Of a stretch of 64,000 bases of DNA, positions 23,607 through 34,397 are shown one piece after another (within the stretch, counting starts at the first letter, position 1; every line of letters begins with the position of its first letter). The stretch spans positions 124,001 through 188,000 of the forward strand of contig JANTUC010000015.1 of the NCBI GenBank assembly GCA_026873275.1, given 5' to 3'. The position numbers and the translations under genes are program-made. The DNA is from Pseudopithomyces maydicus. Its lineage: Eukaryota; Ascomycota; Dothideomycetes; Pleosporales; Didymosphaeriaceae. Under the pieces are notes generated by a model, which worked only from the letters and a program-made list of their open reading frames with translations, was not told the origin of the DNA and searched no databases.

Positions 23607-23803
23607 TCATGCAGTCGGATCTGTCACCGAGAACGCCTTTCGGTCGTCCGACGACCTGTGCCCAGTGGCATTTGCAGGAAGCGGTGATTCGATCAAGTCG
23701 AGCACATCCAAGGCATTGCGTGTGGTGCCGAACGTGCTTCTTCCGCCTGCTCCGTTGATCGTGTAGATCTGTGGTGCATCTTCAAGCGGGGAGAACATGC
23801 AAT

Positions 23804-24172
23804 CTAGAAGAAAGGCGATGATCAGTACGCTGCTATTGAAATCGGCGCGAAGAGTGTGTACTTACTTTTGCCATCCTGTCCCAGCGATCGTCATGGGCGT
23901 AACGCCCGCCTATCATCCCGATAGGCGGGGGGATGTCGGCGGTCCGACGATCTATGTCCAGAGAACATGTATTCTAGAAAAAAGGCGACAATCAGCCACT
24001 ATGCTATCGGAATCGGAATGAAGGACGTATACTTACTTCGGCGCATCCCTCTCTTCATTGGTTTTGTTGGGCCAGCGGCCATCTTCTGAAACTTTGTAGT
24101 GTCGGCGCCGCCTACAGAAAGGATGATGATCAGCCATCATGCCGTCGAGCGCAGCGAGGATTGCGTACTTAC
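23804..24172 (-). repeat. Three homologous 61-63-nt introns
   Basis: Introns 24172-24112 (61 nt), 24036-23974 (63 nt) and 23865-23804 (62 nt) share GTAAGTA donors, a TGGCTGAT/TACTGAT branch region, and near-identical acceptors (tcgccttt..ttctag). A fourth intron, 24346-24270, shares the donor and the catcctcgc segment only. Confidence 0.7.
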
Positions 24173-24197
24173 CCCTCCGACATCATGACAACCTCCT

Positions 24198-24225
24198 GCG
24201 GAGGAGCTCCCAGGAGCTCCTCCGC
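24198..24225. repeat. 13-bp perfect inverted repeat
   Basis: Arms gcggaggagctcc and ggagctcctccgc are separated by 2 bases, inside exon b of the decayed gene. A second hairpin (cccgcctatc / gataggcggg, loop 5) lies at 23905-23929 in exon d. Confidence 0.85.
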
Positions 24226-24710
24226 ATCCACCACTCCACCTGGAGCGGTGGAGGAGGCTTTGGACTTTCCTTGATATCGGTTCCATCGGATTGGGAAAAC
24301 GCTGCGAGGATTAGCGCGGGCGTTAAGGCGAGGATGTGGTGCTTACCTGGCCTGGCCAGTCCGGCCTCGGCTCCGGGTCCTTCTTTGCAAATATAACGAT
24401 TCGACTTTGACTTTGAAGATGTGTGGATGTTGAGGGTGGAGAGTGGGGTGAGGGTTGTGGGCGTTTTAAAGAGAGGCAGTGGCCAAACAACGCTAAGCGA
24501 GATTGGCCCTCCCAGGCAATCACGTTATCAGTGGCCTCTCACTTATGGTAAGAGAGACTCGGTGACTGATCAATCTGACGATATCAGGTGAATACGGTGA
24601 GCGGAGCAAGGCAAGTATGAGGGACGCGGTAGCAGACTGCTTCGGCAGAAACACGCTCAGAATAGACCCCGTAGTACTGCTATAGCATTGCCCATTGTCT
24701 ACTCTCCATC

Positions 24711-25592
24711 TCAAAGCTTTGAACCCTTCTTTTCTACTGCCAAAGTCTCCTCTATCGGACGTAACAAGGCTTGTAATCCCGCCGCCAGCTCTGCCTCGTT
24801 CTGACCCGTCCCTTGCGCGCTCGGTGGGCTGATATTCCACTCTGGGATCACCCTCGTACCAGCCAAGCTAATTTCGAACACCGTACCACACCCGTACTTC
24901 TTCTCCTGCAACAGATCCAACATGCTCGTTGCAACGTCATCCGGCAACAGTGCGTTCTTCTCGAGAAAGCTGAACTGCGACTTCTTGTCGTCTGTAAACA
25001 GCGGTGTGTGTACAAGAGCAGGACATATCGTGGTCACTTTCACACCCGTCAAGCTCTCAGTCGCAGTCATGGACTTGACGAACCCAACAATAGCGTGTTT
25101 AGTCGCACAGTACAGTGGTGCAGCGGTACTGCCAGATAGGCCACCGATCGACGAAATGATGCACACGCTCGCTCGCTTTCCCTTCCCCAAGCTCTTCTTA
25201 ATCGCCAGCCGCGTGAGCTTAATCGGATGTGAGACGTTGATATCGACCTGTGCATATCCGTCCTCTTCCGGGTCCTGCCAGAAATTGGAAAACGGGGGCT
25301 CGAAGACACCAGCGCAGATGCCATATGCATCAGGGACGTCGTTCCATCTCTGCTCACAGGCGGCGAACAGCTTGTGGAAATCAGACCAGCGCGAAACGTC
25401 GGCCTGCACGTAGAGGACGTCCTTTTGGCCTTTGGCCCAGCTGTCGAACTCGGGCGTTGTTCTCAGGTCCGCTACCAGGACCTTGGCACCGAGGTTTGCG
25501 GCTTGCTTGGATAGGGAGAGACCGATGCCTGAGGCGCCGCCTGTGATGAGTATGATTTTGCCGTTTTTCAAGGGCAGGTCGATGGATGTCAT
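24711..25592 (-). CDS. Short-chain dehydrogenase/reductase (15-PGDH-like)
   Basis: Intronless, 293 aa. The NAD-binding TGGASGIG motif is at residues 17-24, followed by an acidic residue after strand 2 (VLVADLR), which suggests NAD(H). The catalytic region has CIISSIGGLSG and PLYCATKHAIVG (YxxxK). The C-terminus is longer than in minimal SDRs and ends in a Lys-rich tail. The pattern resembles fungal proteins annotated as 15-hydroxyprostaglandin dehydrogenase-like; the true substrate is unknown. It sits on the same strand as the next SDR gene, 0.7 kb apart, with no other pathway genes around. Confidence 0.88.
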   Translation of the reverse strand: MTSIDLPLKNGKIILITGGASGIGLSLSKQAANLGAKVLVADLRTTPEFDSWAKGQKDVLYVQADVSRWSDFHKLFAACEQRWNDVPDAYGICAGVFEPPFSNFWQDPEEDGYAQVDINVSHPIKLTRLAIKKSLGKGKRASVCIISSIGGLSGSTAAPLYCATKHAIVGFVKSMTATESLTGVKVTTICPALVHTPLFTDDKKSQFSFLEKNALLPDDVATSMLDLLQEKKYGCGTVFEISLAGTRVIPEWNISPPSAQGTGQNEAELAAGLQALLRPIEETLAVEKKGSKL

Positions 25593-26273
25593 GTTGTCGA
25601 TCTATGCCGGAATGGTCCGGGGTACTTGCAGGGGTCTGGAATTGTAAAGAATACACAGAATATAAATCAGAGGGAACTGCAAGATTGCAACGCGAAGTCG
25701 TTGGGATCGGACAATGTTATACAGCGCCGGGTAATCCTTACCGTCATGCCGTTGGCTGTGTACATGCGGAGTGGGGTGCAGCGGAAGGAATGGGCCCGGG
25801 AGTGACGAGTCAACAGTAAGGATGCATAGACTTTGCACGACTCACAGAGCTAATGCACTCCCCGCATGCGTGTGGCTGGAATCGTGCTAAAACCGAGATG
25901 GTGGGGTAGATAGAGGCGGATAGCCTCGGTTGCAGTAAACCGGATGGGGAATCGATTGTGAATATCTCTCGTGGAATATTCTATGTTTGTGGTGGGTCTT
26001 GACGAATTGCTTTTTTCGTACGGTACAACGCGATGGGCGCTTATAGTATTTTTCCGTGTCAACAACCACCAATCCAATTCCAAATACCCCTATTTGTCAT
26101 GCAAAGAAGAAGCTGGAACAATTGCTTATCGAGCGTAGTATTGTTGAGTATGCAGAAAAACAAGCATCGGAGTCGCTGATCAGATAACAGTATGCGTGGA
26201 AAAAAATCCCTATACCCCTCTTGACGGCAGATCGAGTTTGAGATGTAGGTGTAAGAATAGTGTGTACAATTTT
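25593..26273. other. Intergenic region between two SDR genes
   Basis: Promoter of the upstream-lying minus-strand SDR and 3' flank of the other. No supportable gene. Confidence 0.4.
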
Positions 26274-27071
26274 CTAACAATACCAGCCGCCATCAATAGG
26301 CATAGCTACACCAGTGATATAAGAAGAAGCATCCGATATCAGAAACTCAATCAACGGCGGCACCTCCTTTTGGTCTGCCGTTCTTCCCAGTGCGAGGAAC
26401 CCATAATCTACCGCTTCTCCTCTGAGTTCGATGGACTTTTTCAACATGGGAGTTTCGATAGGACCCCTTGTATACGATCAGTAAATATTTATGGGGAGTG
26501 GGGATTATTCCTACGGGCAGAAGCAGTTCACCCTGATATTCCTCGCTCCCAGCTCCTTAGCTGCGCTCCTCGTCATCCCAACAACCGCATGTTTTGACGC
26601 CACATATGCCATCGCATTCGCAGCACCAATTATCCCCAGTATACTCGCCGCATTCACTATCGCACCGCCGCCGTTCATCACCGGTGCCTGCGCTCGCATG
26701 CAATACATAAGGCCCTTGGTATTGACGTTGAAAACGAAGTCCCAGTCGTCGTCCTCGAGGTCCGCGACGCCGGCGATGGTATTCTGGCGGCCTATGACGC
26801 CGGCGAGGTTTGCTGCGCCGTCCAGTTTGCCGAACTTACTGACGGTGGCAGATATCCAGTTCTCTACTGATTTTCTGCTTGTGACGTCCACGACCTCGGC
26901 CATGATGTTCGGGTTTGTCTGGAGAAGCTCGGCTTCGAGGTCCTTGAGTGGCTTCTCTTGCACGTCTACTAGCGATAGTTTGGCGCCTTTGCGCGCGAGG
27001 AGGCGCGCTGTCTCGAGACCTATGCCGGAGGCGGCGCCGGTGATGACGATTACCTTGTCTTGGAGCGACAT
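26274..27071 (-). CDS. Classical short-chain dehydrogenase/reductase
   Basis: Two exons, 27071-26515 and 26466-26274, give 249 aa, the standard SDR length. TGAASGIG near residue 11, LVDVQEK after strand 2 (NAD-type acidic residue), NLAGV, INAAS-like NAASILG, and AYVASKHAVVG (YxxxK) are all present. The intron (48 nt, donor GTAGGA, acceptor CAAG) splits the conserved P-G-P-I-E-T motif; splicing restores CPGPIETPML and the C-terminal MPIDGGWYC. Without splicing the ORF stops at CFCP. Substrate unknown. Confidence 0.9.
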
Positions 27072-29710
27072 ATTAAACGTTGAAGGTCTGATTGCGTAAA
27101 GGCAGACTTATATACGTGTTGATGATTCTGAATCAGCTCTTCGGACAGCGGGTGAGCGACTTTCTTAGTATATGTAGAAGGTCTATGATCTAGTCTGTAC
27201 TGCTCAATGGTTTATCGGTAGAGCGACCGAGATCTCGAGTCATATTGGTAATGGAGGAGTGTCGGACTGGATGAGTTTCTCCGACTATAGAAACCCGCTA
27301 TAATGTCGCGGCTTGGCAGTGAAACCACTTGCACACTTCGACGCTGACAATATACTTGAAATATACGCCCATCGCTGTTTCTATCAAGAGGCCTAGTAGT
27401 TGTGTATGTCTTTAGTTTGCCCACTGACGGGTATTTGTCGTGGTTGCTTTGTCAAGAGGCTGAGGGAGACAACTGAAGTGGTTACGTCATCATTTTGACT
27501 CCCGAGCTTGAACATCTACACACCACATTGATGCGCTTATATAGACACTACGAGAATATTAGAAGCTTGTTCTTCAGAAGTCCTTAGGCTTATTATGATA
27601 CTGGAGGTTTTTCTTTAGAATCCAACGCCTTGATCGTGCAAAGCAACAGGAAATCTGCCAGCGAGCCGTTTTGCTTACACCTGATTCGACAGGTTCTAAT
27701 AGCCTTACAACATTTCCTATGCCAGCACCTCGTGTGCCTCCCTGCATGGCTAGCTCTCTAAAAACGGTGCAGCCACACTGCTTGACCCTCTCCGTTAATT
27801 ACAACGGGCTGTGGATTCGTGCAACTTTGACCCGAGAAGCTTGCGCGAAGAGGTGTGCGCCCTACAAACGTGACGGCCAGCGTGATCGAAATAAAGAATA
27901 GTGAAACATGGAGAAGTATCGTGAGTCGAAAGAAATATATTTTTTGGAACTTTTTGTATACATGCAGCCTCAACCAGGTCACGTTGAGCCACAGGGAATA
28001 CCGCATATGCAAAGGGATGAACAGCACTTGATCACTAATCACTGACCACTAGAGTCATTCGCGTCAATACCAAACAGCTCATGTATAGATCATAGCATTT
28101 ATCTGCACATGCAATCAAGTGATCCATGATTGTTATCTCTGAGCTGCGGCGAACGGCTTTTCGTTCAATCTAGACCTGATTCAGTCATTCATCCACATGA
28201 GCATTCAGAATTTGAGAATCCCAAACAGTCTTACAGAGTAATCGAGTATATCAGAGGTAAACCCGGAGAAATTTTCAAAACTTCTCGACGAAGCACCAAA
28301 AAATAATTCTGGCAGATAGTTGTGCACTAGCGTCTACGTTAAGAGTCCAAAGAACGGCACAACCATTTCCTTGGGATCAGCAGGCTTTCCTGTCCCGATA
28401 CCATGGAACGCTGTTGACTAGTGTCATGCCAGACCTCGTTGGACTCCCCTCACCCTTCCCATGCTATGATTGGTGTAATAAATTTATCCTCACCTTGCCC
28501 TTTGGGGCTGTCATAGCATCTTTAGAACAAACACACTGCTGATCACCAAGCGTTGAAACAACTGATAGGGATCAAGATATGGCAGAAGTAAATAATATCC
28601 ACGAGAGAAATCATGAGACCACCCATCCATGGGACATTTACAGGTAGGAACGTGGGATAGCTAATCTCTGAAAACCAGTGTTACACGAAGAGGTTGTCAA
28701 AGCCAATCTTTCTAGATACGGAACAAGCTCACCACAATCACTTCCTACACTAAGCTCTGTCTATCCTGTCTTAATCACGAAGCCCCTTTGCTTCGGAGCG
28801 AATTACGAACACATTTGTCAGGTGCTTGAGAAGAACAACTCCAAGCCCAATGAAACGACTTTGTACAAGAGAAATAAAGTTAAGTCTTATTGTTTCTAGC
28901 TCCCGAAATCAAGGATCCCCAATGTATTTTGTTCCGTTTCCTGCCGAGATTGACCGGGATAGATCATGCGACGTGCCCGTATCATGGCGCTAGGATACAA
29001 TAAAGGGGGCATTGTCAATGGTAAATATAAACAACCACTGGTTTGGATCCACTGGGACGATCCGGAAGTCATAGTCACTCGTTACAAGGTCATGAGCTAG
29101 ATCCGGGCCGCACCTCGGATTTGTTCGGACCAAGTGATTGGAACAACACAGCAGCGGTGAGAGCAACATATGGAGGCAGATGCTATTTCCTGAACCGATC
29201 TAGTAGATATGCGGTTTATTGGTTAGAGAATCGTCCAATCAAGAAGAAAGATATGCTGGTTGCTGCGAAGATCATTAATAACGAAGCGGATGCAGACTTC
29301 CTAAGCTCTATATCATATGAGTCCCTTTCTATCACTCACACTTACTTTAAATGCTCTAACTGCCTATGATCGTCCTACACACGGCTCCGAAATACCCGCT
29401 CATGTTTTGGATCATCTCCTGGAGTGGACATATATCGCGCACTATCCCACCTTTGTTTTTAGTTGCATCCCATACCTACCGAATGTTCTTATCCTTTCCA
29501 GAAATCGAAGTAAGGAAGCTGTCACCCACTGATCAGGTTATTTCATGACCAATCCACAAGGAGCTGGCAAGACTCCTTCTTCATAATTCAATGATTCTAG
29601 GAGGGAAATCTTTACCAGCCAATCATAAGTACCCTCATTAACACCTCGTCTCCGTCTCTGTTTAGTAACGTGGATTCAAAGGAATTTCGGGTATAGAGCT
29701 GAGTCAAGAA
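27072..29710. other. 2.6-kb gene-poor region
   Basis: AT-richer than its surroundings. The best open stretch is 29043-29369 on the plus strand (109 codons, no ATG start, with the segment RPIKKKDMLVAAKI), which I cannot support as a gene. No tRNA found. The last ~150 bases are the RING-gene leader. Confidence 0.4.
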
Positions 29711-31129
29711 ATGGCTTCGACTCAAGAGATGGATGTCGATCAACGGCTACCAGACCTGCCGCCTACTGAACAATTCCTCCGTCAAATGAGTCACATTATC
29801 AACCATCCGGAAGGATGCATTATCTGCGGGGAGGATGGTCAAGAGTGCAACTCGACATCTATTGTGGAAAAGACCGCGCTGTTTAATGTGCTTCCATGCT
29901 GCAAGAAGCCAGTGCATGAGCAGTGTATCGCCACACACATCCTAGGCATATCCAAGAAGCGCGATAAATGCCCACACTGTCAGCGCTCACTTTGCCAACC
30001 GCACATCCTTACAGAACGACAGGAATGGGAGGCGGAATGCGAGGAATGGCTGGAAATCTTCAGTCTACCATACCCTGGTCTGAACCCACGGATGTGGATG
30101 TGGTTGATGATGTCCATCTACGATGACATTGAAGCGATTACCTCTCAAGAGACTTCTGAAACATATTCAACATCGGACAGTCGGAGCTTCATTAGGATGG
30201 TGGATCGGATGATCAATGGGGAGAACGGCTTCTATGCCACGTTTGGCAGAGATGCAACCTTCTGGCCTGATCAAAACATTGACGACCTTAGAGGATGGCT
30301 GCGACCTTTCATTACCAATCACATCGACAAGCTACTGCACCGTAAGGGTGTCATGACCAAAGAGTTGCGGGATTTCGTCTACTACGTTGACGATATAGTC
30401 ATGGAGCGCCACCAGGCCGGTCTTGGACCCGTGCTGTCAAGGATGAGAGAGGTGACTGAATCAGCGTTCTGGAGCACTACATCTCCTTGGCCGGCAGTCT
30501 TTCATTATAGTCCACCAGCGAGTCGCCGGTCCACATTATCGAGGCTTTTGGAATCTGGTAGCTCACACCAGGCTGGATACTTCGACTTGATAGCGTCACA
30601 CCTATTTTCAGAGTCTGAGACTAGATTATCGAGCAATTCAAGTATAGAGACAATCACCGAAGGGGAGATGTCAAATTCGACCCAGCCTAGGCTGTCACGT
30701 ACACGTATCCAGCCTTGCGAACAGAACGAAGTTTCCGGCACGACAGTAGATGATCCACAAGGTGACCCGGATACACCACCCACTCCCCTCGGAACCATTT
30801 CTCCCCACAGCAGTGTTTCCAATCACGGGGCATATCCTGAGCAGGTCATTAATGTCCATATTCAAGACAACATGAGAGATAGATCCCGATCACCACTTCG
30901 CAGCGCCGCTGACGGTTCGCTTTCTTGGTACCGGAATCGTCGACAAGGGAACCGCTCTCCGGATCGTGTTCGACGCAGTCGTATACATGGCCCGAGATCC
31001 ACAACAAATAACTTCTACCATTGCAACATATCGGGTGTGGCATTTAATAGCGGCAAACGCGATACATACGACGACCACAATCAGGGTGAAGATAGAAACG
31101 AAAGGGGAAGATCTCATTCTCGTTGGTAA
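29711..31129 (+). CDS. RING-like zinc finger protein
   Basis: Intronless, 472 aa. Cys/His ligands at C36-C39, C46, C63-C64, H69-C72 and C87-C90 form a RING-type arrangement, but the usual fourth ligand position is Lys66 so the second site is unconventional. The middle (residues ~100-270) is helical and acidic; the C-terminal 180 residues are disordered, with SR/RS-rich patches (DRSRSPLRSA, RNRRQGNRSPDRVRRSR, GRSHSRW end). RING proteins are usually E3 ubiquitin ligases; here that is inference. ATG 29711 follows caagaa and gives the complete N-terminus. Confidence 0.7.
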   Translation: MASTQEMDVDQRLPDLPPTEQFLRQMSHIINHPEGCIICGEDGQECNSTSIVEKTALFNVLPCCKKPVHEQCIATHILGISKKRDKCPHCQRSLCQPHILTERQEWEAECEEWLEIFSLPYPGLNPRMWMWLMMSIYDDIEAITSQETSETYSTSDSRSFIRMVDRMINGENGFYATFGRDATFWPDQNIDDLRGWLRPFITNHIDKLLHRKGVMTKELRDFVYYVDDIVMERHQAGLGPVLSRMREVTESAFWSTTSPWPAVFHYSPPASRRSTLSRLLESGSSHQAGYFDLIASHLFSESETRLSSNSSIETITEGEMSNSTQPRLSRTRIQPCEQNEVSGTTVDDPQGDPDTPPTPLGTISPHSSVSNHGAYPEQVINVHIQDNMRDRSRSPLRSAADGSLSWYRNRRQGNRSPDRVRRSRIHGPRSTTNNFYHCNISGVAFNSGKRDTYDDHNQGEDRNERGRSHSRW

Positions 31130-31857
31130 GACGCGGTCATGGATGAAAGAACTCGCATGGAAATCAATATATCTTTCCGTAGAATGGAAACTTGGGCACA
31201 TAAATCACTGGTGAATTTTTAGATATTTTAAAATACAGTTTAGATAATAGTATGTGAAGGCGGAATTTGTCACAAAGTACAGGATTCTCCTTCCCTACCA
31301 TGAAAGATGTGATAGTACTCAACCTACTCAAATGCTTCATGTCCATTTTCATTTCTCAAAACACCTCACGCATACGCGGAGATGGTATATAGAAAACGAA
31401 AAATGATACTCTCTTGTATCCTGTTGTCACAACACCCACATATCCGACGGCACATTGTGACTGCAGCTGTTCTACTGGCCAGGGGAGATGGTTTCAAATT
31501 ATCCTTACGAGAGGGAGCAGTATTCTAATTCATCCAATATCCATCGCCATCTCGATTTTCGTTGAGAAGACACCACGTGCTCAAAGCTGACTATCGCTCA
31601 ATACCGTCCCTTGAAAAATGTGCGCTCCAACAGCGAGGATGACAGGTTCATTATCAAGGTAGAAAAGACTCAGGATGTGAAAAACTCTCTCACTTATGCT
31701 TGAAAGTAAATCAACCTGTTGACCCCGCATTGTGGCATAACGAAGGTAAGAGGAAACCCCCCTCGAGATCCTTTCCACTTAATAAATACATCTTCATAGC
31801 CACCTATTTCCTGTATATCGAACCAAAACTCGAATACCCTCAACCCACTCCTACAAA
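31130..31857. other. Intergenic region
   Basis: 3' flank of the RING gene and leader of the acidic repeat gene. No coding signal seen. Confidence 0.4.
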
Positions 31858-32808
31858 ATGTCGACCAACGCAGCGAACAAGCGCCCCCTCTCCGCCGACC
31901 ACGTTTCCCGTCTAGAGAAAACCCTCCACTCTGCATTGCAGAAGAACCAGCGCCCATTCTCCACCGACGACGTCGATCGCCTAGAAAAGGCTCTCGTCCA
32001 CGCGGTGCAGAATCCCACCTTTCCCCACCTGCCCCTCCACGGAACCTTTACCTCCCCAACCCCTAGCAGCAGCCGCCACCCAGCCCCTGACACGGACCCC
32101 CTTGGCCCATGTACGTCGGACAATCCCACGATTCTGCCCGGCAACCATCTCGAAGAGCTGAAGCAGGAAGTTCACCAACGCTATGACGACGTCATGAACA
32201 GCGACAGCCCCAATCCCCAATTTGTCTTCATCATCTACCAGATGATGCAGAAGTACGTCGGCGAGCACGGCCTTACGGTTTACGTGTCGAAAGAGCATGC
32301 CGAGAACGGGCACTATTGGCTGCAGTTGAAGTTGACTGGGGTGATTGTGGATCTGCTGATGTTCTCCGCTGATTGTGGGGAGTTGCAGAACTGGGCGCCC
32401 GAGGCGCTTAGTGAGGGGTTTCAGATCACAAAGCATTGGCGCAGCTTGAACGAGAAGATCGCTTGCGAGGACGATTCTGATGATAGCGAGGCAACGGTGG
32501 ACGCAAATGATAGCGAGGCAACGGTGGGCGCAAATGATAGCGAGGCAACCGTGGACGAACATGACGATGAGACGGATGTTGAGGAGGGTGGATTTGCGAA
32601 TCTACGGTTTGACGATGAGACGGATGTCGAGGAGGGTGGATTTGCGAATCTACGGTTTGACGATGAGACGGATGTCGAGGAGGGTGGATTTGCGAATCTG
32701 GATGCATATGACGATGAGACGGATGTCGAGGAGGGTGGATTTGCGAATCTGGACGCATATGACGATGAAACGGATGTTGAGGAGGGTGGATTTGCGAATC
32801 TACGCTAG
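31858..32808 (+). CDS. Acidic tandem-repeat protein
   Basis: Intronless, 316 aa, unrecognised. The first 50 residues contain a duplicated helix (RPLSADHVSRLEKTLHSAL and RPFSTDDVDRLEKALVHAV). A Pro/Ser linker precedes a compact region (HLEELKQEVHQRYDDV to FQITKHWRSL). The C-terminal third is repeats: three DSEATV units, then five units of DDETDVEEGGFANL with alternating RF or DAY spacers. The tail is strongly acidic. No signal peptide or TM. Function unknown; the conserved-looking centre suggests a real protein with a hypervariable tail. Confidence 0.6.
   Translation: MSTNAANKRPLSADHVSRLEKTLHSALQKNQRPFSTDDVDRLEKALVHAVQNPTFPHLPLHGTFTSPTPSSSRHPAPDTDPLGPCTSDNPTILPGNHLEELKQEVHQRYDDVMNSDSPNPQFVFIIYQMMQKYVGEHGLTVYVSKEHAENGHYWLQLKLTGVIVDLLMFSADCGELQNWAPEALSEGFQITKHWRSLNEKIACEDDSDDSEATVDANDSEATVGANDSEATVDEHDDETDVEEGGFANLRFDDETDVEEGGFANLRFDDETDVEEGGFANLDAYDDETDVEEGGFANLDAYDDETDVEEGGFANLR
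32487..32807 (+). repeat. In-frame minisatellite (27-bp and 45-48-bp units)
   Basis: Three ~27-bp units (gatagcgaggcaac core) followed by five 45-48-bp units (gacgatgagacggatgt core). Copies differ by single bases, indicating recent expansion. Confidence 0.9.
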
Positions 32809-33810
32809 AGGGAGGATGGTAGTATGAGGGATAGTAGCGGAGCATAGTTACTACGTGATCAACTGTAGTATCCCTCAACGATAAGGGCGTTCAATCGAGT
32901 AGGATGCTATTCCCAGAACAAGTACGTTTGGATCATGGCGTGGACGAGCGGATTAGAACGCCGTCCAGCACCATGAGAGGATATGACATACCCCTTCACT
33001 TCAAGATTCCAAACTAGTCATTGTGCACATCAGCACAACATCGAGCCATAAGACTACTCTTACAATACAATACAATATCAATAAAAGAAAATCCTCACAA
33101 TGCTTGCCCAGTGATGTCCCTGTACCCTCCCCAACACAACCCACCATACACTAACCAACCGTCGTACCGATCGCCAATCCCACCAATCACACCCTCCCTG
33201 CCCCACAGCAACGCCATCAGGGTCCATTCAGGTACCACTAACGCCGCCTACGTCATCCCCGTGACCCTGTGCCCCCAAAACCTCGATCTCCCGTTCCCAA
33301 CCCACCACCAACATGTTCCGAATCATCCAGAAACATCCAGACTCATCTCCTGCACCTAGAAAATTGATCCTCACACCGTCCATCGTGACAAATCCCGCAC
33401 ACACACCCGTTCACCTCGCCGACCTCGCTCGAGCTTACGCTGTACGTACCGTCTCTCATTGCTGGCTGGACAGCCTCACGCGCACGTTCACGCACACCAC
33501 CTCTTGCATGTTCAACACACATTGGCTCGATACGCATGCTGAGCACAAGCACACTGCTTCACTGCAGAGACATCAATTGCCGGGCTGATCACACACAGCT
33601 AACACCACGCCAGTCCAGACCGGCCCAGTCCAGCTAAACCCAACCCACACACCAAGCCCCGTCGAGTCACGCACCACATACATACATACACATATCTGTA
33701 TCCAGCCCATACGCAGACCCGTACCCAACTCCTACCCACACACATAATCCACCCCCCACACACAGCCACACATACGCTCCCAAAATCCCCCCAAGTCAGG
33801 AATCTACCCA
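32809..33810. other. Intergenic region
   Basis: Contains Pro/His-rich open stretches on the plus strand (ATG 33113 and ATG 33313) that I cannot support as genes, and CATA-type tracts at 33673-33702. Confidence 0.35.
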
Positions 33811-34044
33811 ATGGGCTCCAAGGCCTCCAAGCTCACGCCCACCTCCGACCCCGTCGCCAGAGAAGACAAGGAGCAGATGAAGGAGCCGGAGAACTACTAC
33901 TCGCACCGGAGCAAGTCGATGAGGAGGAAGGCGGGGCGGACGCCGGGGGGCAGCGGGGCGAATGGAGAGCCGGGGCAGAGCGGGGTCACGGGGGAGGGGT
34001 GGTGTAGATTTGGAGTTTTGGGTAGCGTGGGCACGGAGGATTAG
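33811..34044 (+). CDS. Possible small N-myristoylated protein
   Basis: ATG-started 77-aa ORF. The N-terminus MGSKASKL fits the N-myristoylation consensus (Gly2, Ser6, basic residue 7). It is followed by a charged segment (VAREDKEQMKEPENYYSHRS) and a basic Gly-rich region. No other domain. It may be a true small membrane-associated protein; the Gly-rich end looks less conserved and could be misframed. Confidence 0.35.
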   Translation: MGSKASKLTPTSDPVAREDKEQMKEPENYYSHRSKSMRRKAGRTPGGSGANGEPGQSGVTGEGWCRFGVLGSVGTED

Positions 34045-34397
34045 AGAAGGGGAGGGTGGTGTGATGGGTGGGTGGTGTGTCGGAGCTGTATGATGGGTGA
34101 TTTCGTGAGAGGGTGACGCCAATAGAATAGAGCATAGATTTGTTGCGTGTATTTTGGAGGGGCTATGGATAGATATACATTGTAGGGTACGTGTGGATGT
34201 AGCTGTGGAAATTAGCCTTGGGTGAGAATGATGAGGGGGTGCTTACCACGCTGATATACATTGTGCCTTCTTGGTCAATTTCACAAGCGGGGACGACGGT
34301 TGTGTCGCCAACCATTTGGACCAAGTCAGAGACTCTGCTGCTATATTTTTTTTTGAAAAAGCGAACACAATCAATTCGTCCAACGAGATCATCACCA

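Larger units (their letters stand above)
23607..24450 (-). pseudogene. Decayed intron-rich gene with related introns
   Basis: Exons inferred from splice sites: (a) ending 24347, (b) 24269-24173, (c) 24111-24037, (d) 23973-23866, (e) 23803-23607. Exon e ends in a clean frame (CMFSPLEDAPQIYTING... to FSVTDPTA stop). In the single phase that keeps all junctions consistent, exons b and d each contain a TGA, whereas other frames of b, c and d look coding (for example TAPGGVVDAEELLGAP in b). I therefore call it a probable pseudogene or a gene damaged by indels. The start is not determinable. Exons d and e begin with similar sequence (catgttctc) and share a RSSD-encoding segment, suggesting internal duplication. 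No family recognised. Confidence 0.35.

Noticed and set aside
24711..27071. Secondary-metabolite cluster around the two dehydrogenases
   Set aside because: No synthase, cyclase, P450 or dedicated transporter nearby; the two SDRs alone are not evidence.
29043..29369. 109-codon plus-strand open stretch with a Lys-rich segment
   Set aside because: No ATG start, no domain, no convincing splice partners; left as an open possibility.
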